Origin: Atrichornis clamosus
Lineage: Eukaryota; Chordata; Aves; Passeriformes; Menuridae
DNA length: 64,000 bases
NCBI GenBank assembly: GCA_013400975.1
Contig: WBMZ01003468.1
Location: 248,001 to 312,000 of the forward strand
Reading direction: 5' to 3'
The notes under the pieces are model-generated. The model had not been told where the DNA came from and searched no databases. It saw only the letters and a program-made list of their open reading frames with translations. The position numbers and the translations under genes were made by a program. Shown in pieces: positions 1 to 12,136 of the stretch (position 1 is the stretch's first letter; every line of letters begins with the position of its first letter).

Positions 1-1783
1 GTTTCTAGAAGTAATCATGCAGATCCAGCTGGCGGCCAACAGACAAACCACTGCTGCCCTAGATGCACTTCTGCTGCCTGTCCTGCACCTACACGAACTT
101 CAGTCTCCAGCTGCCATGCCAGCACCTGTCATGAGAGTTTACCCAAGCAAGAGAAAATGTCCAAATTATTCACTACAAATTCAAAATTAAATTTTGGTTT
201 GACTCTAAAACATTAAATATATTCAGGCAAATAAGGACATCTGGACCAAGGTAAGGCAGAAGCTTGCTTTTCCAACAATGTGTTCATAAATTACTTTATA
301 GCACAAGAGCCATACTAGTGAAGGTTGTGCTGAATGCAAGAAACCTCAGCTCTGGCTTAAATGTTCTTCCTAATTCCTATCGACTGTGAACTGACCTGCT
401 TGTTTTTATTCCGGAGTTTCTGACTGAGGAGAGCTGCTATGGTGCCACCAAGAATGGAACAATGCAGCCAGCTCTGTGTGTTTTGGGAGAGAAAGTAAAT
501 ATTTTGTGTAACATCCATTGTTGAACAAATTACTTTCTTTTTGCTAAACAAGCACCAAAAATCTGTATATATCATGAGAAGAATTCAAACTTGTGTGATA
601 ACCTTATACCACAGGCGTCCGGCAGAGCTGTGCAACAAGCAGCTGAGAAAGCCAGCCACTCACCCAGCCTGCTGTGGCCTTGCATTGCTCCCTACAACTC
701 TCACATTCACCCACACATGCGATACAGGAACAGAAAAGAGACACAAGAGCTGTGTATCTAACCAAGCCACTGTACATTTTTGTCTGAAGCAGGACAAAAC
801 CTCAGGGGCAAACTGCAGATGGACCTCAATTCCTGCTTGCTTTATGTCCTGGGCTGTGCTCTACCCCTCCACCAGCTACAACCAGTAAGCCACCTCTATC
901 TGACATCTCCAAAGAGGAAACTTTTTTTGAAAGTACAATGCCAAAATGGAAAGCAGTGGGCAGCGAGGACCTCTGATTGCTCAGGAGTCATGGCAGCCAC
1001 TGGAGTTCTACCAAGAAAAAGTGTGCTCTGTTGCTGGGTATATTTACAGAGAATAAACTGATCAAGTGGGGCTCTCCTTCCTTCTTGGTCCTCCCTGAGA
1101 GAACAAATGGAAGAGGGAGATGAAAGCAACAGTGACAAAACCAGGTGGCATAGCATGGCATGCTCTGACTGAAGGCAGACAAGGTGCAGGCTGTACTCAG
1201 GGGTGAGGGTTGCCCATGCTGACTGAGGCCAGGACCGCTCAGCAACCTGGTGGCCACCACAGCACACTAGATCTGAGCGTGCCACCCAGTAAAAGCCACA
1301 CCCACATCCTGCCAGCCGCACCTCATGCTATGCAGGCACTGTCCCACACCTGCCATGGATCTCCAGCAGGAGAGGATCCCGCATGGATCTCAAACAGGAG
1401 AGGAGCCGGCCCAGAGCGAGGCCTGCGAAGGCAGCCATGCTCTCCCTGAGGTAGGACGGCGCAGGTGGTACCAGGAAAGAGCTCGAAGTTTCAACTGCCT
1501 TAAGACATTTATACTTGCTTAGTGAGACAGAGTGCTCATGAACGCCCAACTACTGATCTTGCCTATGCATAAGATGTTGTGTATTTTAAGACAGAGACAG
1601 AAGCCCTCAAGGAACTTATTAAGTTCTCTCAAAAGTCAGCCCTGGAAGTTGCCATGCCCAAACAGCCCTGCCCACTCCCAGGGCACCGGGTGCTGCCCCT
1701 TCCCTGCACAGGGAGAAGGTGTCCCTGCTAGAGCGAATGAGGCACGGCCAACAGGCCAGTTTTCCCGTCCCCAGCAGGGCCTT
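1..1783. other. Intron sequence, no recognised element
   Basis: Single-copy DNA, AT-rich to about 0.6 kb and then near 50 percent GC. Short frames on both strands show no domain, codon bias or partner splice sites I can recognise. Confidence 0.6.
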
Positions 1784-1955
1784 CCGTGCAGAGGGACTGT
1801 CGCCAGCGTGCCAGGCTGTGCTGGCCGCTGGGGCGAGGCGGCTGTCCCGGAGGACACCCCTGCCAGCGCCCGGGGCGCCGAGGCCCTTCCCGCCGCGTCC
1901 CCAGCAAAGCAGCTGGCCGCCTGAATTCCAACAGCCGCTTCCTGCCAGCGCCGCT
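1784..1955. promoter_or_regulatory. Short CpG-dense cluster
   Basis: About 17 CpG dinucleotides fall in about 155 bases (1801-1955) by hand count, in a GC-rich stretch, while the surrounding intron is CpG-poor. It is too short for a classic CpG island but stands out as the most CpG-dense stretch seen. It could be an unmethylated enhancer, an alternative promoter or a non-coding first exon. Frames are open through it on both strands, as expected in GC-rich DNA, and none is recognisable. Confidence 0.45.
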
Positions 1956-2814
1956 GGCAAACAAACCTGTGGAAAAGTAAATACGTTTATCACGCAGATT
2001 TCCTCTGCCCCTTTTTAAATAAGGAAGGGCTCGATTGCTTTCCTGAGTCAGACCCATACCACGCTGAACCCCTATCATCGATAAATATGTGCTCCCATGC
2101 TGCACATTCCAGTGACTTCAGCCACGGGTGACACAGGGTTGTGTGGTTTCAGGATAAAATGCAGAAGAGCCCCTCTGTGAATGAACATTCCCAACCAAAA
2201 GCCAGCCTTAGGTATAAAGTGGACCAGCCTGTGCGAGCCAAAATGCCGGGGCAGCACAGTGAGATGAACGTGTCCCTCACACAGTCTTGCGGAAGCCAGC
2301 AGATACACAGCAGCTTCCCATTGCAATGCCTTCCCCTCACAAATATGAAGGCCTCTTGAAAGAAACTGCAAGTGAAATTTAGCCCTGTTAGCAGCAGGAA
2401 ATAGCCAGCAGTTTGCAATCATCTGAGCCAGGGATTTGGCCTTAAATTTTCCAATCTGACACTAGCATGGCATCAGTACCTTTAAAGTCTCTATTAAGAA
2501 GGGGGTAAAAACAGTTGGAGAAGGCAGGGTCATCTCTGGGAATTTATACGAGAAATGTTTGCTGTACTGCAGATCAAAATAGCATTTTGACTCATTGATC
2601 CCCTGAATGCCATAAAATCTGAAGCAAGATCCTAGTGCTTAGCAGTGGGAAAAATGAGTTTCTCTGGCCTCCTATCGTAACATAACGAATGAGCAAAATA
2701 AAGAAAAACAAAGGAAAAGAAATGAGATATAAAGCTCGAGATGAGGGCAAAGACAAGCAAGCAATTAAAAAAGATCTATGGACTTCAATTTACAAAAAAC
2801 ACCCTAAACCTCTG
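1956..2814. other. Intron sequence, no recognised element
   Basis: Single-copy DNA with no repeat or exon recognised. A GGGTCA half-site lies near 2527 without a partner at RAR-type spacing. Confidence 0.6.
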
Positions 2815-2946
2815 CCTCAGTAGCATGTTTAGCTCTTAATCAAGTCTTATTACAATCGCATGCAAATGCCGGGATGGCAGGACATTCCTTCAAACTATGT
2901 TTTCATTAAAGATTCTGCTTTTTCCAGAATAATAGTAAATGACACG

Positions 2947-2963
2947 TGAACTTCATATGAACT
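2947..2963 (-). promoter_or_regulatory. DR5 retinoic acid response element, AGTTCA-type
   Basis: The plus strand reads TGAACT-TCATA-TGAACT, which on the minus strand is AGTTCA-N5-AGTTCA. DR5 repeats of RGKTCA are the classic RAR/RXR sites, and AGTTCA is the half-site used in the known RARB beta-2 promoter element. An AGGTCA half-site follows at 2966-2971 on the plus strand. Binding is not shown. Confidence 0.5.
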
Positions 2964-3376
2964 ATAGGTCATGAAAGGATTTAGTATTGGCATTTTTAAT
3001 CTAAAAAGTCTGTGCCAGAAAATCAATATGTTTCAGTCGCAGCATTCGAATGCAATTTTCTTCACGTAACAGGGTTCTTTCTTTCACTCCTCCTTCCTCT
3101 CCCTCTCTCTTTCGCTCTCCCTCTTCTTTAAAAATAATGAATAATTCCCAGTTTTTCTATGAAACAAGCAGGCACATTAGAAGGCAACGACATCAATAAC
3201 GCGTTACATGTAAACAGAAAATGAACAAAAAAATCATTCAAGGCCCCTTTCAAACTGGCGTGCTTTTCATCAGCGCTATTACAGGTTCCATTCACATTAT
3301 CGGATTGAACCACGCTGCATAACCAAGGTGCTGACAAGCCTTGATTACCCAATAACTCCTGTATTCCTTTCAGGCA

Positions 3377-3393
3377 GGTTCACCGAGAGGACA
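3377..3393 (+). promoter_or_regulatory. DR5-like element resembling the RARB beta-2 RARE
   Basis: The sequence GGTTCA-CCGAG-AGGACA shares its first half-site and four of five spacer bases with the known beta-RARE (GGTTCA-CCGAA-AGTTCA). The second half-site AGGACA differs by one base from AGGTCA, so affinity may be reduced. It lies 413 bases from the DR5 at 2947-2963. Confidence 0.35.
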
Positions 3394-3851
3394 GGAATGC
3401 GCGGCCTTCCTGTGGGGCAGGCTGCTTTCCAGCCAGACCAAGTCAATGAAACCCAACGCCCTCTCGCTCCTGCACGCCGAAACAGCCCCTGCATTTCCTG
3501 AGAGGCAATTATGACTTTTCCCTTCTTTATTCTCAATTGTTTCGGATAACAATTTATTGTACATCGGAGGGGCCAATATAAACATTTTAAACTCTTTTCA
3601 TAACACTTAGAGGGGGCTGCTAAGTCATCTCTGTAGTAAATCTGTTGTCAGCTCTTTCCCATGCTGCAGAGTCAACAAATCCGTCTCTCACCCAGGGCAG
3701 GCCCAGCCAGGCGCTGCAAAAACAGGGGTAAATGAATGCAGCGCCTCATACGTCGCGTCTCTACTTGCTCCGACTTCCCCTGCACGCTTGTAAGCTGCCC
3801 ACCTTTCGGTTTTCCCTTTGCACGACACACCTCTCGAAAGACAGATTGCTC

Positions 3852-3868
3852 AAAAAAAAAAAAAAAAA
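3852..3868. repeat. A17 homopolymer in an A/G-rich tract
   Basis: Seventeen A residues are followed by a purine-rich AGAAAGAGGAAAAAAAAG. No retrotransposon body precedes it. Confidence 0.9.
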
Positions 3869-6800
3869 GAAAGAGGAAAAAAAAGCAGTTTCAGGCCATA
3901 AGTGTTTTTCACGTTTGGACTAAACCCTGCTCCATCCTGAGGAAGGGCAGAGGATGCATTATGCAGTCACTCTTTCTAGCAACTTAGGCTGGAGCACTAA
4001 TGAAAAGCAGGAGACGGAGTTGGCAGCCAGATGTGGGGCGAGGGCTTCTACCAAAAGAGAGCTGGAGCCGTAAGGGCTGGGATCTAACAGAGGCTAATTC
4101 CCTCACCATGTCACTTGCCTAATTGCTTGCAGACAACTCCTTCTCCCTTCCCTAACAAGTGCGCACATATCAAAGGCAATCAAGCAAAATAAACATTTGC
4201 AATAAATTATTTTTTTGGTAGCAATTTATATTGAACTTACTGTTATTTCTCCCTAACTAATCAGTTCTTAGTCCTCTTCTGCGTGTCCCCTGAGTGAAAC
4301 AGCTGCTTTAGTACCACTTCACATTCGGAGCTGTGGGTGTAATATTACCCACATTTCTCTAATTAACATCTAATGACACGAGTTATCCGCACATTTTTCG
4401 TATTATTTTTTATTATTTTAAAGTCAAGCAGAACTCAGCTTCTACCTGTGTCTGCTGCACATGCAGCAAGACTTGCAGCACTGCGTACAAAGCTCCTGCC
4501 CAGCTCTGCCTCCGAGCAGCCCCAACCACCCACCAGCTGTAGGACCACTGGGATCTCCTGCTCCCTGGCTGGTTCAGTTTTCTTACCAAGGCCTGTGGGA
4601 TCAAAGGAAGGATTATGTGTGTTCCTCCCACCTCTGCCTAATGCACTGAGGCCACTCCTCCTCCCAACAGGAACTTGAGAGGGAGAAGAAGGAAGATACA
4701 GATTTTGAAAACCCTGGAGATTCCAGAGCAGTGGGTGAAGGAAGGGAGAGCTGTGGCATAGGGTCAGGGGAGCAAATTCTTGCTGAAGGTGCGAGGCTTG
4801 GCCAAGTCAGCTCATGGCACAGACCTCTGATAAGCCACTGCCACACAGGCCACGCACACATATTTAATTCTTCTTTAAGGCCTTAGTATTCTGTTCCCCT
4901 GGACAAAGGCATGGGTGCGTGGAGCCCACAAAGCCATACTTCAGAATTGGTGTCCCAATACCAGGTCTCTGAAGCAGCTGACGCTGAAACCATCTCGCAC
5001 CACAGGCATGCAGAAACACACAGACAAGTCTGCAACTACACGCAGAGATGTGCTGGGAACGTCCCTGCTGCAAATAGTCACTGCCTAGTTCTCAGTTTTA
5101 TTATTTTGTCTGATTTTCCATTCCCCACACATGGCTGTTTCATTCAGCTCATCACTGTGGTCTATTTGTTGTCACAAGCCTTTTAAATGGCAAATATTTT
5201 GAGCTATCTGTGGTTTTGTCAGCTTACTTTTCAACACAGCGAATTAAGGGCTTTTTACTTGGTATCTCCTAGAACTGGAACAAAAAGTGATTTCCTACAC
5301 AAGTATAAACAAATAAAAACGTAAACATTTTCCTTCCAAGCAGCAGAGTTAGACTTGCCCAAAGAACTGTGCTTGATATCTTTCAGCAGAAAACACACTG
5401 CAGTGGGGAATTTCTCACACACGATTGCAAGTTTTAAACTTTTCTGCATCCATCATCAAGCAAATGGTGTCTCACATGAACAATTAAAAAACTGTACAAA
5501 TCTGACCTCAGTTTCTACCTTAGATGACTATGGCTCTAACAATGCAACCACTAGAAATACCCACGTATTTTTTAAGCCAGGATTAGAGTAACATAGATTA
5601 TAGAAATAATTCTTGATACTAGAAACATTAAAATAGGAGGATGAACAAGATGGATACACAACCTTCAAAAAATAATCTTGCAAAGTATATTCCAAGATAG
5701 AGCATTTACAAAAAGGATTCTATTTTACCTGTATCTACAATAATTTACTACATTAAAAGATAAAGGGGATTAACTGAACTCCAGCAAACAATAATAGCAA
5801 TGGCAATGGATTAGCAGCCTGTTGAGTACAGAACAGACTTGAAGTCTGTGTTATGGATATGCTGATATTTGGCTGAATGAATAACCTATAGGAATCTTAG
5901 GACCATAATGCATAAGTCATCGCTCCATTGTTAATTTAGTCATGGATTTTTATTTTACTTACTCCTAGTTTATACGAAGAAATCAAAATTGCACCTTGTT
6001 GTATTTGTCTGGTATCTCACTCTCAGCTTCAGGACAACTGTTATCAAGACAATGTTCCAAGGAATATTTACTAAACATGACTAAATTGCAGTCTGTCTCC
6101 AAACAAAATCACAGTTGTGAACTGCAGCTTCACAAAATCTCAGCATATGACAAAAAGAGACCAAAACTGGACTGCTGGATTTTTGCAGTTCAGTCTCATT
6201 CTCTCACGCTGGGACATAACTACTGTGTCTTCAACTTACATACATTCTAGAATCTTCCCTTCGAAATTATCTATACTTTTCAGCTTCTGTTTCAATGCCT
6301 ACCGGCATGGAGACTTCATATAGCAATTTTCTTCAATAAATCTAAAGACATGTCATCATCCCTCTCTGTCTACCACATTGTTTGTTACACGTTAAACTGT
6401 AACTGCTGTGGCCTTACAGGACATTTTTTAAATTTTCTGAGAAAGCTTCTTCTTTAATTGTGCTGAACAAATTGTAATGATGTTTTTTAATAGACGCTCA
6501 GGGACTATTCATAAAAACTCTATGCACCATTCAAAAAAAAGGTTATATAGAACTTAACCAGATAAGGTGAAATTAATCTATTTTCAAAAAACTATTATCC
6601 TGTACACCAAGATAACCCTTTTGCAGTCTTGACTAAACATCCCTAATCTGTTATATCACCTCCTGGGATGATAAATCATAGGAAAAGGAGAAAAAGCAGG
6701 CTGAAGTGTGAAGTCAGTGCTGTACCAGATAAGCATAAACCATCATCAACCCATATTCAAACTTCAGAATAACGTCCATGGACACCACAATCCCAGGAAC

Positions 6801-7990
6801 TTTGATGGGACAGGTAGCAGTGCTGACTTTGTTTTCCAGTTTATGTGTCACTTTTATTGCCACTGTATGATAATAAGTCCTTTCATCAGGAAGGTCTTTA
6901 ATCAGATGATTTTCCTATGAAGTTTTGCTGCTCCGTTAGATCTTGAGCAGCCTTTCCGTCAATGTGATGCCTTTGCCACTCTCTGCCTACAAGCAGTAGA
7001 TGTAACATCAGCCAACCTGCTGTCTTTCCAGTAAATGCTGGCATCAGACACCAGCGACACCAATGACTGGACGGCACAACATCTCTCTGCATCCCAGGGC
7101 TTAATGCAACACCCTGAAAATGCTCTTTTGACACACAAACTCACGTCCCTCGAATCCCTGTCACTCAAAAAAATGAACCCCAAATCATCAAACTCCAAAA
7201 CAAATTTTGAAGAAAAAGGTTCAAAACCAGCCCCAGACAGAAAGAACTTGGGTCTGAGGCACCAAAGAGACTCCACATTAAACTAATACAGGACTACTGT
7301 TGCCAGCAGGACAGGTGACTGCTCTCTCTAAGCTCTCTGCCCATTCATCCACCTAGATGGATTCAGACTAATTTTGCTATGGAATTATTCCTAAATCTCT
7401 ATCTCTTTCTCAAGTGCCACTTCAGGTCCAGCAAGCCACCTTACCAGGTAGACATACAGCCTGTTGCCAAATGCAAGCAGCAGCCATCGGGCCAGCACTG
7501 CTTTCTGAAGCAACAGCAATGTGTAAAACACACAGCTGTCCACAGGACCAAACAGCGCTGCAAAAGGAGCTTTTTTCATGAATTAGTCCCTTAGGAAAGT
7601 GTTTACCCCAAAGCAAACTGCTGGAAACATGAGATGGGTGAAACCTGTAATATTCACCATGCAACAGCACATGGAGGGCGGCAACATTGAACTGTGTGCT
7701 GAAATTCTTTGTCACTGCACAGCAAACTTTTCCTTTTAAACACAGGAATAAAAGATTCAGTAGACTGTGTGACAAACAAAATCAAGCGACTGTTTACATA
7801 GGAAAACCAGCCCTCTTGTAGCTGCACAAATAAATAATATTCTTTTTTCTTTGAAGAAAGAGCCTATGCTCAACATTCCTTTGTCCTGCATCACAATAGA
7901 AAAACCCTTTGCAGTGGAATATCTGAATCACTTCTTGGCAGTCCCTCAAGGTAAACAGAGTAAATTAAAAATGAATGTTTATCGTAGGCG

Positions 7991-8011
7991 CACACATACA
8001 CACACACACAC
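7991..8011. repeat. (CA)n microsatellite
   Basis: About ten CA dinucleotides with one T interruption. Confidence 0.9.
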
Positions 8012-8898
8012 TAGCAAAGCGGAGCGCTGTATTTGCCTATCAAACATAAGAAGCGATTGAGTCCATCAGTCATTCAAACAAGCACCTGAAAAGTGGAAAT
8101 AATGGGACGACAACATCAGAAAACAACCTCCCAGAAAGAGATGGGCTCCTTCATAGCCATTTGTCTTGTCTAATTAATCCCACATGTGGGACTAGGCTGG
8201 AACATTAAAAAAAATTAGGTACAAAATATTACTTTCAGTGGAAGCTTCAGAAGTACAAAAGAAACAGAAATGCTTTATGGTCACGCTCTGCTTTCAAACC
8301 CCCTTTTTCATATCATCTTCCTAATGTGGCACTCTACCCCTGTGCCTAGATGAGTCTAAGATAGTGTTAACAGCACAGAAGAAAGCAGTTGGAAAAGCTG
8401 GGGAAAATTATGTCATTGCCACTAATAAAACAACTTGTCAGTTCCTAATAGATTTAAAACCTATGTATTAGATTGCAGACTATTCCTGGGCACCCACGGA
8501 GCGGTCATGCCCAAGAGCACTTCCCTCTGCTCAAGACCGGTGAAAAGGGCATGACCTATTCCCTTCCACGCAAACCTTGTCACAGTTTATCCGTATTTTT
8601 GTCAACTTGGAATTGGACTGCTGTAACACACTCTCCACAGGGCAAAACAAAATGCAGAAACAAATGCAGAATGTGTCAACTGCTGATTTAATGGAGTTTC
8701 ATGCCAGGAGCTTGTTGCCCTAATGCGCTTGGGTGTGTGATATCTGTCCTCACAGGAGACTGCATAGGTACAGCGACGTGGTGGGTTTAATATGTAAACC
8801 CTGGAGTTTTTGAAAGGTAGTTCTGATTCTGAGTATGCAGACAGACACACCTGCCCAGGTTCTGAAAATTGTGGCCACTTCTGAAAGATGTTTGGGGA

Positions 8899-8971
8899 TT
8901 TTTTTGTTCTTTTGTTTGTTTGTTGGGTTTGGTTTTTTGGTCTTTATTAGTTTTCTGGGGGGGGTGGGGGA
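8899..8971. repeat. G/T-rich low-complexity tract with G-runs
   Basis: T-rich runs with TTTG and TTGGG units are followed by GGGGGGGGTGGGGG at about 8957-8970. The G-rich end might form a quadruplex with neighbouring GGG runs. Confidence 0.7.
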
Positions 8972-9329
8972 GTTAAAGTATAAAGCAGACACCTCCTCCA
9001 CCACAGTGTGTATCAGGCAGGCTACCAGAGCTTAAAGAAAAGCAGAGCTGAACTGAAAGCCCCCTCAAGGTGCCAGGAAACATCCTCCACATGCCTACTA
9101 CTCTGAAGTGGTCTACCTATCTTCCCATTTTGAACATGATACAATGTGAGTAGTGCTAATCTATTTCTATAGGCTTTTGGAAGAAGAAGGGACTGCAGGT
9201 TGCAGCGTTTCACCAGCTGCAATCTGAGGGGTGACAGATGTCTGACAAATGTCTGCTGCAACACTACTGATGCAGTTAATAACATCAGGACATTCAGGAC
9301 AAATACTGCACAGCACCAGAGAGATAGGC

Positions 9330-9958
9330 AGAGAATGGTCTGAAATTCAACAATGGCAAGGTGTCCTGGGGCACATTAGGAAGAGCATTGCCAGCAGAGC
9401 AAGTGAGGTGATCTTGCCCCTCTACTCTGCCCTGATGAAGCCACATCTGGAGTGCTGTGTCCAGTTCTGGGCTCCCCAGTACAAAGGAGACATGAAGCTC
9501 CAGGAGCGGTCCAGCAGAAGGCAACCAAGATGATTAAGGGACTGGAGCATCTCTCTTACGAGAAAAGGCTGAGAAAGTTGGACCTATTCAATCTCAAGAA
9601 GAGATAGCTGAGAGAGAACCGTATCAATTTCCAGAAGTATCTGAAAGGAAGGTGTCAAGAGGATGGAGCCAGGCTCTTCTTGGTGGTGCCAAGCAACAGG
9701 ACAAGAGGCAATGGGCAGCAACTGATGCACAGCAAGTTCCACCTGAATATGAGGAAGAACTTCTTTACTGTGTGAGTAACTGTGCACTGGAACAGACTGT
9801 CCAGAGAGGTTGTGGAGTCTCCCTCACTGGAGATATTCAAGAACCACCTGGGCACAACCCCATTCAATGTGCTCTAGGATGGTCCTGCTTGAACAGGAAG
9901 GTTGGACCAGATGACTCACTGTGGTCCCTTCCAACCTGGCCCATTCCGTGATTCTGCA
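9330..9958 (+). mobile_element. CR1 LINE fragment (3' end, degraded)
   Basis: This is the 3' end of a chicken-repeat-1 type non-LTR retrotransposon in the plus orientation. Recognisable CR1 blocks come in order: the ORF2 tail encoding a segment like LMKPHLECCVQFWAPQYK, then GAGAAAAGGCTGAGAAAGTT, AGTATCTGAAAGGAAGG, a GGACAAGAGGCAATGGGCAG block, a TGAGGAAGAACTTCTTTACT block, GGTTGGACCAGATGACTC, TGGTCCCTTCCAACC, and the terminal ATTCCGTGATTCTG repeats. The reading frame is broken by stops and frameshifts, so this is a 5'-truncated dead copy. The 3' boundary is clear; the 5' boundary is approximate and could reach back to about 9290. No target duplication is expected or seen. It is antisense to RARB. 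Confidence 0.93.
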
Positions 9959-10295
9959 GGTTTTTTTATTGCAATGGAGTAAACATATCACAGCCTTCTG
10001 CACATTAACAAGAGAGGTGAAAACTGTTCTGGCACTTAGCACGGTGATGATGCCATGCTTGCTGGCACCATTTGCCACAGAATGCCCCCCAAATAACATT
10101 CCACACTAACTCCAAAAGGGAAAGTTGCACAGAAGAAAGCACAGATGAGCTAACAGCTTCACACACAACCTTGCGCACTTCAGCAACTTTTTAACAGAAA
10201 AGTAAAAGGAGGATCAAATTACGTGTAGTGCCTCCCTCTAAAGAAGGCAGCAGTGAGCCTACTCTAGGCACGCAAGCATGAGCCTGCTTTAGGCA

Positions 10296-10353
10296 TGTGT
10301 GCTGTGTGTGTGCATACACATCTGTGTGTATATATATATATATATGCATGTAC
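10296..10353. repeat. Compound (TG)n/(TA)n microsatellite
   Basis: A TG run at 10303-10312, a CATACACATCTGTGTG linker and TA repeats at 10329-10345 form a compound alternating purine-pyrimidine tract. Confidence 0.9.
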
Positions 10354-12121
10354 ACAGCTCTCCTGGCATCCATACGTGGATCACTAGAACACTTCTGAGG
10401 AAAAAAACATTTTTACATCTTTTTGTTTCTCAGAACCATAAGGGGTGTGTTCAGGATTTTGCTGAAGACAGTTCCTAGTTAGCTCTCGCAGAGTACCTCT
10501 TCCCCCACCACCACGTACCAAACTCTCTTCAGTTTGCTTTCAGAATAAGGAGGCGCCATCTGATCTCTCCCACTTTGGCCAGGGATGAAGTGCCTGAAGT
10601 CCTCTACTCCCTTATCTGCCTCCTTCCAAGGAAGATGCCCTCCATGCTCGGGGACATGCACCTCCCTGCTGCAATTGCCCACACCAAGCTAAATGCATTT
10701 AATTTTTCCGCTCCCTGAAAACCACTTCTCCCATGCTTCCTGTCTTAGTTGAAAGTAACTGGGTTAATTCCTGTTGCAATATATTTGAACCAGATGTACT
10801 TTTATTTTTCCCTCACAGTCAGAAAGAAAGGGGGAATTGCAAAGTTTTTCCTCTCCTTTGAAGGAAAATCTACATTTTGGTTATTGAAACAGCTCCCAAT
10901 CTCACATAAAAACACCTTGGCACCCAATTCCTCCTCTACTGTATCGCACTTGCATGTTTTCCTTTGGCATTTATGGGGGCTTGAACACAATGTATCTGTT
11001 AGAAATATTCCCAGCACATAACTCCCTAAATGAAGTAGGAAGAAGATTGCTAGAACACCCTGGTTAGCACACCAGAATTTTATGTCAAACACCAGTAGCC
11101 AAAATGCCTGCCTTTGCCATCGGAAATCTCTTCAGGAGAAGAGTCAGCTCGCAGTACTAGAGGAAGAGCCTAAGGAATGTATCAATACACATCAAGATTT
11201 AGGAAAAACAACAGCAGAGAGATCTGTTCTCCCAGCACCACTAATAAATAAGGTATTAAATCGTTAAGATTTCAATTACAAGGGAAGAATGTGGCTAACC
11301 AAATAAAAGCAGGAGGAGTTGAAATAAGTAGTAGGTTAAAGATTAATATTCTGGGTTCAGAACAAAAGGATGCTCTTTTGTGGCACTGTGCTTATGCCTC
11401 TGAATGTAAACATTGTTCCGAGAACCATTTTTTCTTTGCCCAATCTTTAAAGGGTAATAAATTAGACTTTGGACAGCCATACAAGCTGCTACTAGATGTG
11501 AATGTGAATGTGTCTGTAGAAAAGGCTGACTTTCAATCAAAGTCTATTGAAAGAATAGTTGGATTTTCTAAAGAAGCATGTTGTGCCTATTAACCAACTT
11601 ACAAAAGGGGCCATTTTCTTGATTTATGTTTGGTTGCTATAGAGATCTTGCAGTACAGACTGGCAGGTGAAGCTCCCATTTAACAATCTCACAGGTTTTT
11701 CTTAGCTGTACTCAGAGGACACAGAGCTGTAGTAGGTAAAAACCACCACACAAATATACCACATCTGTCAAACTTAAAGATCAGACTTAAGGCTTTTCAA
11801 GAATTTATCAGGAATATGGTAGAGTTATTACACAATCTTTGCCCACAAACATTTTTACACCCTGAAAAATCTTATCACAGCAAGCTGCTTCAGCTCTGTT
11901 GGGTTTTGTCACTGATCGACTTCTTATTCAGCAGGTAATTTTTTTCTGCAATGGAATGCAAACTGGTGAACAGGATTCCAGTACATCACAGGGTTGTCAT
12001 TTATTTGTTTTTTGGGTTTTTTTTGCAAAACATACAACACATTCACAAGAAAGAACCTTTGCTCAGCAAAAATAACTGATGCTAATGTGTGCAGAGAGGT
12101 GTCAACTAAAATGATAGTAAC

Positions 12122-12136
12122 AATAATAATAATAAT
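12122..12136. repeat. (AAT)5 microsatellite
   Basis: Five AAT units in a row. Confidence 0.85.

Larger units (their letters stand above)
2815..3620. promoter_or_regulatory. Putative conserved enhancer block with two DR5 elements
   Basis: This repeat-free block has an unusual density of regulatory-type motifs. They include DR5 repeats at 2947-2963 and 3377-3393, an octamer-like ATGCAAAT near 2863, a 12-base palindrome GCATTCGAATGC at 3042-3053, and TAACGCGTTA at 3197-3206. A polypyrimidine tract lies at 3075-3129 with only two purines. The retained CpGs in AT-rich DNA suggest constraint. Conservation is inferred from appearance only. Confidence 0.35.
3621..9329. other. Intron sequence with microsatellites only
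   Basis: Apart from the A17 run, the (CA)n and the G/T tract listed separately, I see only single-copy AT-rich DNA. The 4.15-4.45 kb part is AT-rich with TAATTAAC and GCAATAAATTA motifs and contains the palindrome GTAATATTAC at 4339-4348. Confidence 0.55.

Noticed and set aside
4333..4352. Stem-like GTGGGT...ACCCAC around TAATATTAC, the nonanucleotide of single-stranded DNA virus origins.
   Set aside because: No replication-protein-like frame or other viral sequence is near, and the stem geometry is wrong because the motif overlaps the arms. A 9-base match is expected by chance.
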